Positions 1 through 8,252 of a stretch of 64,000 nt of DNA are shown here, piece by piece (the first letter of the stretch is position 1; every line of letters begins with the position of its first letter). Origin of the DNA: Variovorax sp. Sphag1AA (GTDB lineage Bacteria; Pseudomonadota; Gammaproteobacteria; Burkholderiales; Burkholderiaceae_C); contig NZ_JACHYC010000003.1 in the NCBI RefSeq assembly GCF_014192575.1, positions 62,001-126,000 of the forward strand, written 5' to 3'. The notes under the pieces are model-generated. The model saw only the letters and a program-made list of their open reading frames with translations, ran no database searches and was not told where the DNA came from. The position numbers and the translations under genes were made by a program.

Positions 1-1306
1 CGCGCCGCACATCGGGCGGCGTGGTGGCAACCGCCATGGCGATGATATTGAGCGGATTGCGCAGGTCGTGCGCCACGCTCGCCGCAAGCGCGCCGAGTTC
101 GGCGAGGCGGGCTTGCAGCTGCCGCTCGCGCTCGCGTTGCTCGGCCAACGCGGCCTGCTGGAGCCGTCCGCACGCTTCGGTCAGCACGCCGGCGAAGAGC
201 TCGGCCAGATGTCGGGGGCCCGGTGGTGCGGAGTCCCAGCCTCGCAGCGATGTGGCCCAGCCCGTGCCCGATGCGCGGCAGATCAGCATCGGGCTGCCGT
301 CCTCGGTCACGTCGTCCGTTCGGTTGACGCGCACGTCGACGCGCAGGCCGACCCGCTTCGAGAGCAGTTCGGTAGCGGACGATTCGAGCGCTTCCCACGA
401 CGGCGCTGCCGCGAGCGCATCGCGCCATGCCTGGAGGTCGGTCGCGCTCGCTGTGCCGCCCGGATAGACGATGCGTTCCGCAATGCGCCGCACCGGCCCG
501 TTGAGCGCGAGGCATACCACTGCCACCGCGGCGCCGCTGAGCCAGCGCGAATCGAGCGGCAGCAGCAGCGTCAGCGGCACGCTGAGCAGTCCGAGCCCGA
601 CGAGCAGCGTCCACGCCAGAGCGCGGCGCGCCCAGGCGTTCGCAACGAAGACCTGATAGCGCAGGATGCCGTAGACGAGGATGACCGGATAGGCCGGCAT
701 CGCCAGCACCTGCCACGGGTACCAGGGGATGCCGAGTGCGGCGAAGCCGTAGCCCGAGGCGCAGACAAGGCCCCAGCCACAGGACACCGCCACGGCGGCA
801 AGCTGCCGGCGCTCCCGCGCATCGTCGGTCCGCCACAGGCGATACAGAAGTACCGCCACGCCGGCTGCGGCCAGCAGCGCCCAGACCATCGATGCGATCC
901 AGCCTGCGAGGTGAGGCACCAGGACCCACTCCACGCCGGTGAACGCCGGGAAATGGATGAACTCCCCGGGCGGGACGATCCAGGTCAGCAGCATCGTCGC
1001 GAGAGCAACACCATAGGCCACGAAGACGCCGGGCCTCAGCCGTTCCTCGAGCCCGCAGAAGCGCACGCTGAAATGCAGGAAGGCGGCCGAAGTCATCGGG
1101 ATGGTCGCGCCCAGGCGGAGCGCCCACGGCATGGTCGCTGGGCCGAACCAGTTCGGCAGCTCATTGCTGACGATCCATGTCGCAACGCCGAGCAGGAAGA
1201 CGGTCAACAGACGCGCACCCGGCACTGCCTTGGCCCAATGCCACAGCACGCCGGCGAGGACCAGCGTTTCGATGAGTGACAGGGCCAGGACGATGTGCAG
1301 CGCCAT
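1..1306 (-). CDS. 7TM-type sensor histidine kinase, 3' end outside window
   Basis: This inner-membrane sensor kinase begins at the ATG at 1306 and stays open to the left edge, so about 435 codons are visible and the catalytic ATPase end is missing. The first ~270 residues form seven to nine hydrophobic segments, resembling the HisKA_7TM input module. A soluble linker follows, then a glutamine/arginine-rich helix and a phospho-acceptor box reading LAASVAHDLRNPLN close to the edge. The H-box shows it is a kinase; the signal it senses cannot be told. It diverges from the DUF4166 gene, with an inverted repeat between them. Its response regulator, if adjacent, lies outside the window. Confidence 0.85.
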   Translation of the reverse strand, partial: MALHIVLALSLIETLVLAGVLWHWAKAVPGARLLTVFLLGVATWIVSNELPNWFGPATMPWALRLGATIPMTSAAFLHFSVRFCGLEERLRPGVFVAYGVALATMLLTWIVPPGEFIHFPAFTGVEWVLVPHLAGWIASMVWALLAAAGVAVLLYRLWRTDDARERRQLAAVAVSCGWGLVCASGYGFAALGIPWYPWQVLAMPAYPVILVYGILRYQVFVANAWARRALAWTLLVGLGLLSVPLTLLLPLDSRWLSGAAVAVVCLALNGPVRRIAERIVYPGGTASATDLQAWRDALAAAPSWEALESSATELLSKRVGLRVDVRVNRTDDVTEDGSPMLICRASGTGWATSLRGWDSAPPGPRHLAELFAGVLTEACGRLQQAALAEQRERERQLQARLAELGALAASVAHDLRNPLNIIAMAVATTPPDVRR

Positions 1307-1329
1307 TGCTGGGGCTGGACTGTAAACGA

Positions 1330-1361
1330 GGTTGACAACGGGGCTGCCGGGACTGTCAACC
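1330..1361. promoter_or_regulatory. Inverted repeat between divergent genes, candidate operator
   Basis: GGTTGACA (1330-1337) is repeated in perfect reverse complement as TGTCAACC (1354-1361) with 16 bases between. It sits midway between the divergent starts at 1306 and 1439. The TTGACA cores look like -35 boxes but no matching -10 lies 16-18 bases away on either strand, so a two-fold regulator site is more likely. The regulator is unknown. Confidence 0.45.
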
Positions 1362-1438
1362 GAGGAGACAGCTGCAGGAAAAAATCCTTTGCCATCAAGC
1401 ACTTGGCGAGTGGCACGGTCGCTGCGACAGAGAAAGGC

Positions 1439-2083
1439 ATGAAGCACCTTTCCATCACTCCGAACCGCCGCACCGTCGATCGCGCCGGGCCATCGTTGGA
1501 CTTGCCATCGCTGGTTGGCGACGAAGGTTGGCGTCGTCTTCCTGCCGCGGTCCGACGCCGCTTCGGGCCGGCGCATCGCGACGCCGTCTACGAAGGTGAA
1601 CTGACGCTGCATTGCTCGCCGATCGGCCGCCTCTTCGCGTGGGCGAGCGGATGGCTCGGCGGGCCGCTGACCGACGAGCGCGGCGATGTGCCTGCGCGTG
1701 TTCGCGTCTATGGCAATGGCCTGGGCGGCGTCGTGTGGGAACGCCACTTCGCCATCGCGGGCCGCGACAAGCTGGTGCGCTCGACCAAGATGGCCGATGA
1801 CCACGGCCGGCTGGTCGAGCGGACTGACGGCGGCCTGTCGATGGCGCTCGATGTCTTCGAGGACGACGGGGCGCTGGTCTTCCAGAGCCGCAGCTACTTC
1901 TTCGCCCTCGCGGGTCGGCGGCTGCCGATCCCCGGGATGTTCACGCCGGGCACCTGCCGCGTCGAGCATCACGACCTGGGCAATGGCCGGTTCCGCTTCG
2001 TCCTTTCCATGGTCCATCCGTGGTGGGGCACCACCTTTCGCCAATCCGGCGAATTCACCGACCCAGAAGGATCCGACGCATGA
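1439..2083 (+). CDS. DUF4166 domain protein
   Basis: A 214-residue soluble protein matching the DUF4166 family by its overall pattern: an early LPAAVRRRFG segment, a central VRVYGNGLGG..WERHF stretch and a C-terminal VHPWWGTTFRQSGEF. No enzymatic function is established for this family. The ATG at 1439 is preceded by GAGAAAGG and starts just before the conserved region; an in-frame upstream extension to about 1295 reads as non-conserved sequence. The stop overlaps the next start as ATGA, so it is very likely translated with the TIGR01777 epimerase downstream, a partnership that suggests a shared role on lipid or cofactor-like substrates (inference). Confidence 0.8.
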   Translation: MKHLSITPNRRTVDRAGPSLDLPSLVGDEGWRRLPAAVRRRFGPAHRDAVYEGELTLHCSPIGRLFAWASGWLGGPLTDERGDVPARVRVYGNGLGGVVWERHFAIAGRDKLVRSTKMADDHGRLVERTDGGLSMALDVFEDDGALVFQSRSYFFALAGRRLPIPGMFTPGTCRVEHHDLGNGRFRFVLSMVHPWWGTTFRQSGEFTDPEGSDA

Positions 2084-3564
2084 ACACGATCTTTTCCGTC
2101 CTGATGGCGCAGGCGTTGCTTGGCGCTTTCGACAACCTCTGGCATCACGAGCTGGGCGCGCGGCTGCCGCAACGCGCCTCCGCGCGGAAGGAACTCGCGT
2201 TGCATGCGGCGCGCGAGGCGATCTACGGCTTGCTCTTCATCGGCCTTGCGTGGTTCGAATGGCGCGGACTGTGGGCACTGTTGCCGGCAGGCCTGCTCTC
2301 GACCGAACTGTTCATCACCTGTGCCGACTTCCTCGAGGAAGACCGGACGCGGACGCTGCCGCCGTTGGAGCGCCTGTTGCATACAGTGCTCACGGTGAGC
2401 TTCGGCGTTCTGGTCGGACTGCTCGCACCGGTGTTTCTGCGATGGTCCGCCAGCGCGAGCGCCGTGGTGTTCGTCGACCATGGCTTGTGGAGCTGGTGCT
2501 TCACGGTGGGCGGCATCGCAGTGTCGATCTGGAGCGTGCGCAACACGCGCGCCGTCAATCGCTGGCGGGCGCAGGAGAAGGAAGAGAGTGGCCGCAGGGC
2601 CTTGCCGCGCGAGTCGCGTGCGCCGTCGGCGGTCAACGCGCCCGCAGTGCTCGTCACTGGCGGTACGGGGTTCGTCGGTGCCGCGCTTGTGCGAAACCTG
2701 CTTGCCGATGGCCAGCGCGTCATCGTGCTGACCCGCGACGTCCGTCAGGCACGCCGGCTGTTCCAGGATCGCGTATGGGCTGTCGATCGGCTCGAAGACA
2801 TTCCGTCGGAGACCCGCATCCGTTCCATCGTTCATCTCGCTGGTGCGCCGGTGCTGGGAATGCCGTGGACGGCTGCGCGAAGGAGGGTGTTGATCGAGAG
2901 CCGCACACGCACGATGGAGCGACTGCTCGACCTGATGCGCCGGCTCGATGAGGCGCCACGCGCACTGGTCAGCGCATCAGCGGTGGGCTACTACGGACTG
3001 CCGCAAGGGCAGCCAACGTTGAACGAAGCGGCGCCACCGGAGCCGCAACGATTCCAGTCGGCGCTTTGCGTGGCGGCCGAGCACGAGGCCCAACGCGCCG
3101 AGGCCCTTGGCGTTCGTGTCGTGCGCGTGCGCATGGGCATCGTGCTCGGCCATGGTGGCGGTGCGTTTCCGGGGCTGGACGTTGCCGCACGTCTCGGGCT
3201 CGGCGCGCGCATCGGCGATGGACAGCAGCCGGTGCCTTGGGTGCATGTCGACGATGCCGTCGCACTGATGCGCTTCGCGCTGGCGCACGAACACCTGCAC
3301 GGTCCGGTGAATGCGGTCGCACCGGAAGTCGTCGCCCAGGCGCAGTTCGCGCGCGGAATGGCCGCCGCCCACGGACGCAAGGTCCGGCTGCGCATGCCGG
3401 CCTGGATGTTCCAACGCGCGCTTGGGGAGATGTCGGAGTTGCTGACCCAAGGCCAGCGCGTGGCGCCGATCGTGGCGTTGCGGGCGGGCTTCAGGTTTGC
3501 CTATCCATCGCTGTCTGCAGCGCTCAGGCATCTCGCCGATGGCAGCCGGGTGGCGGAGCGATAG
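2080..3564 (+). CDS. TIGR01777 NAD-dependent epimerase with N-terminal membrane domain
   Basis: A 494-residue fusion. Residues ~1-175 hold about four membrane helices. From about residue 205 an extended-SDR Rossmann domain begins with VLVTGGTGFVGAALV, the dinucleotide-binding glycine motif. It continues with the HLAGAPV and SASAVGYYG blocks typical of TIGR01777 (YfcH/SulA-like) epimerases, including the catalytic tyrosine region. The family's substrate is unknown. The start at 2080 overlaps the DUF4166 stop and has AGAAGGA upstream. The fused membrane anchor is less common than the stand-alone ~300-residue form and implies a membrane-associated substrate. Confidence 0.85.
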   Translation: MNTIFSVLMAQALLGAFDNLWHHELGARLPQRASARKELALHAAREAIYGLLFIGLAWFEWRGLWALLPAGLLSTELFITCADFLEEDRTRTLPPLERLLHTVLTVSFGVLVGLLAPVFLRWSASASAVVFVDHGLWSWCFTVGGIAVSIWSVRNTRAVNRWRAQEKEESGRRALPRESRAPSAVNAPAVLVTGGTGFVGAALVRNLLADGQRVIVLTRDVRQARRLFQDRVWAVDRLEDIPSETRIRSIVHLAGAPVLGMPWTAARRRVLIESRTRTMERLLDLMRRLDEAPRALVSASAVGYYGLPQGQPTLNEAAPPEPQRFQSALCVAAEHEAQRAEALGVRVVRVRMGIVLGHGGGAFPGLDVAARLGLGARIGDGQQPVPWVHVDDAVALMRFALAHEHLHGPVNAVAPEVVAQAQFARGMAAAHGRKVRLRMPAWMFQRALGEMSELLTQGQRVAPIVALRAGFRFAYPSLSAALRHLADGSRVAER

Positions 3565-3622
3565 CATGCGTTCCGCGATGCGGGCTTGCGTCCACATTTC
3601 CAATCCTCAGTTCTCCATTCGC

Positions 3623-4072
3623 ATGAGATTCAAATTCCACGCAAAGGTCGTCCCGTCGGGCAACGCGACGGCCGTAGAGGTCCCGAAGGATGGCATTGAG
3701 TCGTTCGGCGCAGGCGCGCGACCACCGGTCGCCATCTCCATCAACGGCCACACATGGCGAAGCAGAATCGCCGTGAAGGATGGCAAGTGCCTGGTGGGCA
3801 TCAGTGCGGCCAATCGACAAGCAAGCAGTATCTCGGAGGGCGATGTCGTCGAAGTTTTCGTAGAGCTCGACGAAGCGCCGAGGACAGTGCCGGAACCGCC
3901 AGACCTTGCTGAGGCCCTGAAGAAAAGCAAACACGCCAGAGCAGCCTTTGATGGCTTGCCTTTCGGGCTCAAGCGGAAGCACGTCGCTGCGATCGAGGAT
4001 GCCAAGTCTCTCGAGACGCGCCAGCGTCGCATCGCCAAACTCGTCAGCGACCTGCAGCAAGGTGCGGTCTAA
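3623..4072 (+). CDS. YdeI/OmpD-associated family protein (DUF1905)
   Basis: A 149-residue cytoplasmic protein. Residues 1-90 form the beta-rich DUF1905 domain (MRFKFHAKV..., HTWRSRIAVKDGKCLVGIS, SEGDVVEVFVELD). Residues ~100-145 form the helical YdeI tail (ALKKSKHARAAFDGL, ETRQRRIAKLVSDL). Members have been linked to bacteriocin or peptide resistance in some bacteria but the biochemical role is unclear. I chose ATG 3623 because the domain begins there; no convincing Shine-Dalgarno sequence precedes it. It converges with the beta-lactamase-fold gene. Confidence 0.8.
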   Translation: MRFKFHAKVVPSGNATAVEVPKDGIESFGAGARPPVAISINGHTWRSRIAVKDGKCLVGISAANRQASSISEGDVVEVFVELDEAPRTVPEPPDLAEALKKSKHARAAFDGLPFGLKRKHVAAIEDAKSLETRQRRIAKLVSDLQQGAV

Positions 4073-4098
4073 GCCTCCACTGCTTCAACGCATTGCCT

Positions 4099-5250
4099 TC
4101 AGGCTGCCGGCAAGGCCGCTCCGACCTGCTGGTACACCGCCATCTCGAAGCCGATCAGGGTCTCGACGACCGGCAGGTCGAAGAAGGGCAGCACCTGCGT
4201 CATCAGCACGCCGCCAATGCCCTTCGAGCGGTCGATCCAGTAGTAGGTGTTGAAGACGCCGGCCCAGTCACCGGTGCCCGCACTGCGCATGCCGGGCAGG
4301 TCGACGAGCGCGAGGTGGAAACCCAGACCCCAACCCTGCGGGAAAGGCGGTGTAGGCACGTCGTTCGACAGGACGGGTACCGTGGACTTCAGCAGCTCCG
4401 GCAGCTTGGCTTGACCGAGATGGTTCTGCAGGGCCAACTGCACGGTCTCCGGCTTGAGGATGCCCTTGCCGTCGTTGAGCCAGGCTTGCACGAAGCGTCC
4501 ATAGTCCTGCACCGTGCCGTAGGAGCCGTGGCCTGCTGCATCCCACTCGGAGGTCGCCGGCAAGTCGAGCGGCGAGGGCGCGAGGCTGCCATCGGCCTGC
4601 CGTTGCATCACGCGAAGCAGCCGCGCGCGCTGCTCGGAATTCGGCGTGAAGGTGGAGTCGGTCATCCCGAGCGGTCCGTAGACATGCTCCTGCAGGTATG
4701 CGGCCAGGGTCTTGCCGGACAGCTTCTCGACCACGAGCCCCAGCCAGTCGGTGTTGACGCCGTACGCCCAGACTGTCCCCGGGTCATTGGCGAGCGGCAC
4801 GGACAGGCTGCGCCTGAATCCCGACAGGACATTGGGCTCGCCCGTCACCTCGTGGTAGCGCAACAGTTTCTCGTCGAGGAAGAAGTAGCCGAAGCCACCG
4901 GTGTGCGTCATCAACTGCCGCACCGTCGCCTTGCTGGCAGGAGGGCGCAGCCGCGGCTTGTCGCCATCGAAACCGTCGAGCACTTGCAGCCGACCGAACT
5001 CCGGAAGGATCGACTCGACGGTGGCGTCAAGGCCCAGCAGCCCCTGCTCCACGAGCTGAAGGGCCGCCGTAGTGGCAACCGCCTTGGTCATCGAGGCGTT
5101 TCGAAACATCGTGTTCGCGGAGGCCTCGCCGGCCGCGTGGTGGAACACGGGACCGTTGCGGTCCACCACCAGGGCCGATACGCCGTGCAGCGCGCCTTTC
5201 GAGACAGCGCCGTCCAGAAGCGCCTTGATCGCCGAACCGTCAAAGGACAT
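4099..5250 (-). CDS. Serine hydrolase of the class C beta-lactamase / EstB family
   Basis: A 383-residue protein of the penicillin-binding-like serine hydrolase fold. The nucleophile motif SMTK (Ser53-x-x-Lys56) is present, a YGVN segment fills the usual second-motif region, and TGGFGYFF and WGLGFHLAL blocks follow. There is no signal peptide, which argues for an intracellular esterase (EstB/EstIII type) rather than a secreted beta-lactamase. The ATG at 5250 has GAAGGAG seven bases upstream, which decides the start. It is transcribed alone, convergent with the YdeI-like gene. Natural substrates cannot be assigned. Confidence 0.85.
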   Translation of the reverse strand: MSFDGSAIKALLDGAVSKGALHGVSALVVDRNGPVFHHAAGEASANTMFRNASMTKAVATTAALQLVEQGLLGLDATVESILPEFGRLQVLDGFDGDKPRLRPPASKATVRQLMTHTGGFGYFFLDEKLLRYHEVTGEPNVLSGFRRSLSVPLANDPGTVWAYGVNTDWLGLVVEKLSGKTLAAYLQEHVYGPLGMTDSTFTPNSEQRARLLRVMQRQADGSLAPSPLDLPATSEWDAAGHGSYGTVQDYGRFVQAWLNDGKGILKPETVQLALQNHLGQAKLPELLKSTVPVLSNDVPTPPFPQGWGLGFHLALVDLPGMRSAGTGDWAGVFNTYYWIDRSKGIGGVLMTQVLPFFDLPVVETLIGFEMAVYQQVGAALPAA

Positions 5251-5499
5251 GGTCGTCTCCTTCATTCGAGTTGGGATCCATGCACGGCATCGATCCGGCA
5301 CGGTCGCGCCATTCTGCGCCAGGCGCGAATTCCCGGTAGCGATGGCCGATGGAGCTTTTTTCGCCGCACTTCGATGCGCTTGCGTGCTTTGCGACGCTGG
5401 TGCAGCATGCTCGGCGAGCAACTCGGCTCAGGCATCAGTTGGAAGGCCCGCGGGCCTCCAGCGCATTTCTCAACAGCATCGAAGATGAAGGGAGGCTTC

Positions 5500-5922
5500 A
5501 TGGCATCGAGTTTCACTTTCCGGGCGCGGTGGGCGGCTGCATGCCTGCTCGCGACAACACTGGGCGCGGCGCACGCGCAGAGTACCGCCGGCGGCTGCTC
5601 CGTCTGCGGCACCGTCGAGTCCGTGAACCGTGTGCAAGCCACGGGATCCACATCGGGCGTTGGCGCAGTGGCCGGTGGCGTGGTGGGCGGCGTCGTGGGC
5701 AATCAGGTCGGAAGCGGGAGAGGTCGCACGCTCGCCACCGTCGCCGGCGCGGCTGGCGGCACCATGGCGGGCAATGCTGTCGAAAGGAACCGCAACACGC
5801 ACGCTGTCTACAGCATCAACGTGCGTATGCAGGACGGGTCGCTGCGCACGGTCGAGTCCGGCAGTTCATTCGCCGTCGGCCAACCGGTGACGGTCAAGGG
5901 GAATTCGATCTTCAGGAACTGA
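5500..5922 (+). CDS. Glycine-zipper 2TM domain periplasmic/outer-membrane protein
   Basis: A 140-residue secreted protein. Residues 1-27 form a signal peptide ending in GAAHAQ. Two glycine-zipper segments (GVGAVAGGVVGGVVGNQVG and TVAGAAGGTMAGNAVE) then pack as in SlyB/PcsB-like Rick_17kDa_Anti proteins. The C-terminus is a small beta domain (YSINVRMQDGSLRTVE). There is no lipobox; two cysteines (GGCSVCG) follow the cleavage site. ATG 5500 has GGGAGG upstream; an ATG at 5485 is in frame but poorer. Its end overlaps the LysR gene's end by 11 bases. Role inferred: envelope integrity. Confidence 0.8.
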   Translation: MASSFTFRARWAAACLLATTLGAAHAQSTAGGCSVCGTVESVNRVQATGSTSGVGAVAGGVVGGVVGNQVGSGRGRTLATVAGAAGGTMAGNAVERNRNTHAVYSINVRMQDGSLRTVESGSSFAVGQPVTVKGNSIFRN

Positions 5923-6853
5923 GGCGATTGGCCCCATCGGCCGCCTCATCGGGCAAACCGCGGTTGGAGCGCACGAAGGCCTGCATGTGCTGCAGAAAGG
6001 CACTGGCAGCAGGTGTGAGCTCCGCATCGCTCCGCGAGTAGACGCCCATCTCACGTTTGACGGTCGGGCGAACCAGCATGCGTGCCTGCACGCCGGCGCG
6101 GCGCGAGAGTTGACGGACGTTGACTGGAAGCGCTGCGACGCCCATGCCTGCAGCGACCATGCTGATCACTGTGGAAGAGAAGGTCGCCTCATAGGCAGGG
6201 ACTGGCTTGATGCCCGCTGATTCGAACGCGGCATCGGCAAGCGCTCGCGAGGGACTTTGCTCGGACAGGCAGATCAAGGGTTGCTGTGCCAGTTCGCGCC
6301 ACGTGACCGAACCGCGCTTTGCCAATGGATGGCCGTCGGGCATCAGCGCGACGAGGTGGTCCTGATAGAGCGTCACCTCTGAGAGGCCTGGTTCACCTTC
6401 GATGAGGGTCCCGACACCCAGGTCGACCTCCCCACGGCGCACCTGATCGCGGATGGTCTCCTCGAAACCATCCTTGAGGATGCACTGGATACCGGGGTGG
6501 CGTTGCCGGAAGGACTGGATGACCCACGGCAGCAATGTCGCCGCGACCACGATGGACGCTGCCACCGTCACCCTGCCGCGCTTGACCTGGGCAAGTGCAC
6601 GGGAGCCGGCGACAGCAGCCTCCAGATCGTCGAGCGCCTTTCGGGCCAGCGGCCGGAACTCGGCGCCCGCCTCAGTCAACTGCACCACGCGTGTGCTGCG
6701 GTAGAAGAGCCGCAGCCCGATCTGGTCTTCGAGCTCCTTGACCAGGGTCGACAAAGCTGAGTTGGAGACATGCATTCGCTCGGCAGCGCGCGTGAAGGCG
6801 CCGGTATCGGCCACCGCGAGAAACGCCTTGATCTGCCTCAACGTAATGTTCAT
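5912..6853 (-). CDS. LysR-family regulator of the divergent transporter/PuuE-like operon
   Basis: A 313-residue LysR protein. The N-terminal winged helix reads ITLRQIKAFLAVADTGAFTRAAERMHVS and the co-inducer domain begins near residue 90. The start ATG at 6853 lies 88 bases from the start of the MHS transporter on the other strand. The classic divergent arrangement indicates control of that operon in response to its substrate or a metabolite. A pair of TTCTGAT repeats lies in the shared promoter. Confidence 0.9.
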   Translation of the reverse strand: MNITLRQIKAFLAVADTGAFTRAAERMHVSNSALSTLVKELEDQIGLRLFYRSTRVVQLTEAGAEFRPLARKALDDLEAAVAGSRALAQVKRGRVTVAASIVVAATLLPWVIQSFRQRHPGIQCILKDGFEETIRDQVRRGEVDLGVGTLIEGEPGLSEVTLYQDHLVALMPDGHPLAKRGSVTWRELAQQPLICLSEQSPSRALADAAFESAGIKPVPAYEATFSSTVISMVAAGMGVAALPVNVRQLSRRAGVQARMLVRPTVKREMGVYSRSDAELTPAASAFLQHMQAFVRSNRGLPDEAADGANRLSS

Positions 6854-6869
6854 GTTTGGCGAATAGTCG

Positions 6870-6885
6870 TTCTGATCATTCTGAT
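6870..6885. promoter_or_regulatory. Direct heptamer repeat in divergent LysR promoter
   Basis: TTCTGAT occurs at 6870-6876 and again at 6879-6885, nine bases apart, in the 88-base gap between the LysR gene and the transporter gene. The position suits a regulator or promoter element, but the spacing is not the standard T-N11-A LysR box. Confidence 0.3.
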
Positions 6886-6941
6886 TGTCGAAGCATTGAT
6901 GCGGTGCTGCAATGGCGACACATTTCGACCAGGAGCCCCTC

Positions 6942-8252
6942 ATGACAGCTTCCGCCATCGCCACTCCAGCCGGACATGCCGTAGAGCGACCGGCGCGTTC
7001 GACCAGCCCTCGGCGCGTCGCCGCCGCGAGCCTCGTCGGCACGACACTGGAGTTCTACGACCACTTCATCTTCGGCACCGCCGCAGCGCTGGTGTTTCCG
7101 AAGCTGTTCTTCCCGCAGACCGACCCCTTCATGGCGACCATCCTGTCGCTGCTCTCCTACGGCATTGCTTTCGTGGCACGGCCGGTGGGCGCCGCGATCT
7201 TCGGTTCGCTGGGAGACAAGATCGGCCGTCGCTTCGTGCTGGTATCGACCCTGCTGATCATGGGTCTGTCCACCTTCCTGATCGGCCTGCTTCCTACCTA
7301 CCCGCAGGTCGGACTGCTGGCCCCCTTGATGCTCGCGACCTTGCGTTTCGCGCAAGGCCTTGCGCTCGGCGGCGAGTGGGGCGGCGCGGCGCTGATGGTC
7401 AACGAGTTCGATACCACCGGCCGCCGCCGAGGCTTCTACGGAAGCCTCGTACAAGTGGCGAGTCCGATCGGCGTGTTGATTGCCAATGCCATGTTCGGCT
7501 TCATGAACACCATCACCAACGACGCCGAGTTCATGGACTGGGGATGGCGTGTGCCTTTCCTCGCCAGCATCTTCCTGGTGGCCATCGGTTACTTCATTCG
7601 CCGCACCGTGTCCGAATCACCGGTTTTCCAGAGCCTGGAGCACGGCTCGCAAAAGGCCGAAGCACCCCTGATGGAGACGCTTCGTCATCACTGGCGCCAG
7701 GTGCTGCTCGCCATCGGCGTGCGTGCCGGCGAAGGCATCATCTGGTACGTCTTCTCGCTGCTGTTGCTGATCTACGTGCCGACCCGCCTGGGCCTGCCGC
7801 GCCAGGTCGCCTTGAATGCCGTGCTGTGGGGCGCAGCCGTCGGTGTGGTCGCGATCCCGCTCTTTGGTGCCTTGTCGGATCGCTTCGGGCGCAAGTTCAT
7901 GCTGCTGGCAGGTGTGGTCGCCTCGATCATCTGGTCCTTCGCCTACTTCCCGCTGCTCGAGACCCGCATCCCGTCGCTCGTCATCGTGGCGTCCGTGATC
8001 GGCATGATCTGCCAGGCCTCTTTGTGGGCGCCCCTGGCCGCCTTCATCCCGGACATGTTCGAGTCCAAGGTGCGATGCACTGGCGCGTCGCTGGGCTTCC
8101 AGCTGGCAGGCGTCTTCGGAGGCGCCCTGGCGCCGAGCATCTGCATCTGGCTGCTCGAGCGCTTCGACAACCCGCTCTACATCTCCTTCTACTGCACGAT
8201 CGGCCTGGCCCTGATCGCCCTGTGCGTGTCGAAGGCGAGGACGCAGCGATGA
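6942..8252 (+). CDS. MFS transporter, metabolite:H+ symporter (MHS) family
   Basis: A 436-residue inner-membrane protein with twelve predicted helices. MHS hallmarks are visible: LVGTTLEFYDHFIFGTAAALVF in helix 1, GSLGDKIGRRFVLV after helix 2, LGGEWGGAALM in helix 5 and a repeated GALSDRFGRKFMLL after helix 8. The family (ShiA, ProP, KgtP) imports organic acids or zwitterions with protons. ATG 6942 is preceded by AGGAG at ideal distance; an in-frame upstream ATG at 6912 lacks one. The stop overlaps the next gene as ATGA. Context suggests import of a ureide- or amide-like compound for the two enzymes downstream. Confidence 0.9.
   Translation: MTASAIATPAGHAVERPARSTSPRRVAAASLVGTTLEFYDHFIFGTAAALVFPKLFFPQTDPFMATILSLLSYGIAFVARPVGAAIFGSLGDKIGRRFVLVSTLLIMGLSTFLIGLLPTYPQVGLLAPLMLATLRFAQGLALGGEWGGAALMVNEFDTTGRRRGFYGSLVQVASPIGVLIANAMFGFMNTITNDAEFMDWGWRVPFLASIFLVAIGYFIRRTVSESPVFQSLEHGSQKAEAPLMETLRHHWRQVLLAIGVRAGEGIIWYVFSLLLLIYVPTRLGLPRQVALNAVLWGAAVGVVAIPLFGALSDRFGRKFMLLAGVVASIIWSFAYFPLLETRIPSLVIVASVIGMICQASLWAPLAAFIPDMFESKVRCTGASLGFQLAGVFGGALAPSICIWLLERFDNPLYISFYCTIGLALIALCVSKARTQR

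Noticed and set aside
68..1279. A 403-codon open frame on the plus strand at the left edge
   Set aside because: The minus strand encodes a convincing multi-helix kinase with an H-box; the plus reading is Arg/His/Gln-rich antisense.
1332..1359. TTGACA elements as -35 promoter boxes
   Set aside because: No acceptable -10 hexamer lies 16-18 bases downstream on either strand; the dyad symmetry suits an operator better.
4099..5250. Calling the class C-fold hydrolase an AmpC antibiotic-resistance beta-lactamase
   Set aside because: No export signal is present and the motifs fit EstB-like esterases; resistance cannot be inferred.
4093..5496. Upstream part of a 609-codon frame ending in the glycine-zipper protein
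   Set aside because: Only the last ~140 codons encode a signal peptide and known domain; the earlier part is antisense to the beta-lactamase-fold gene.
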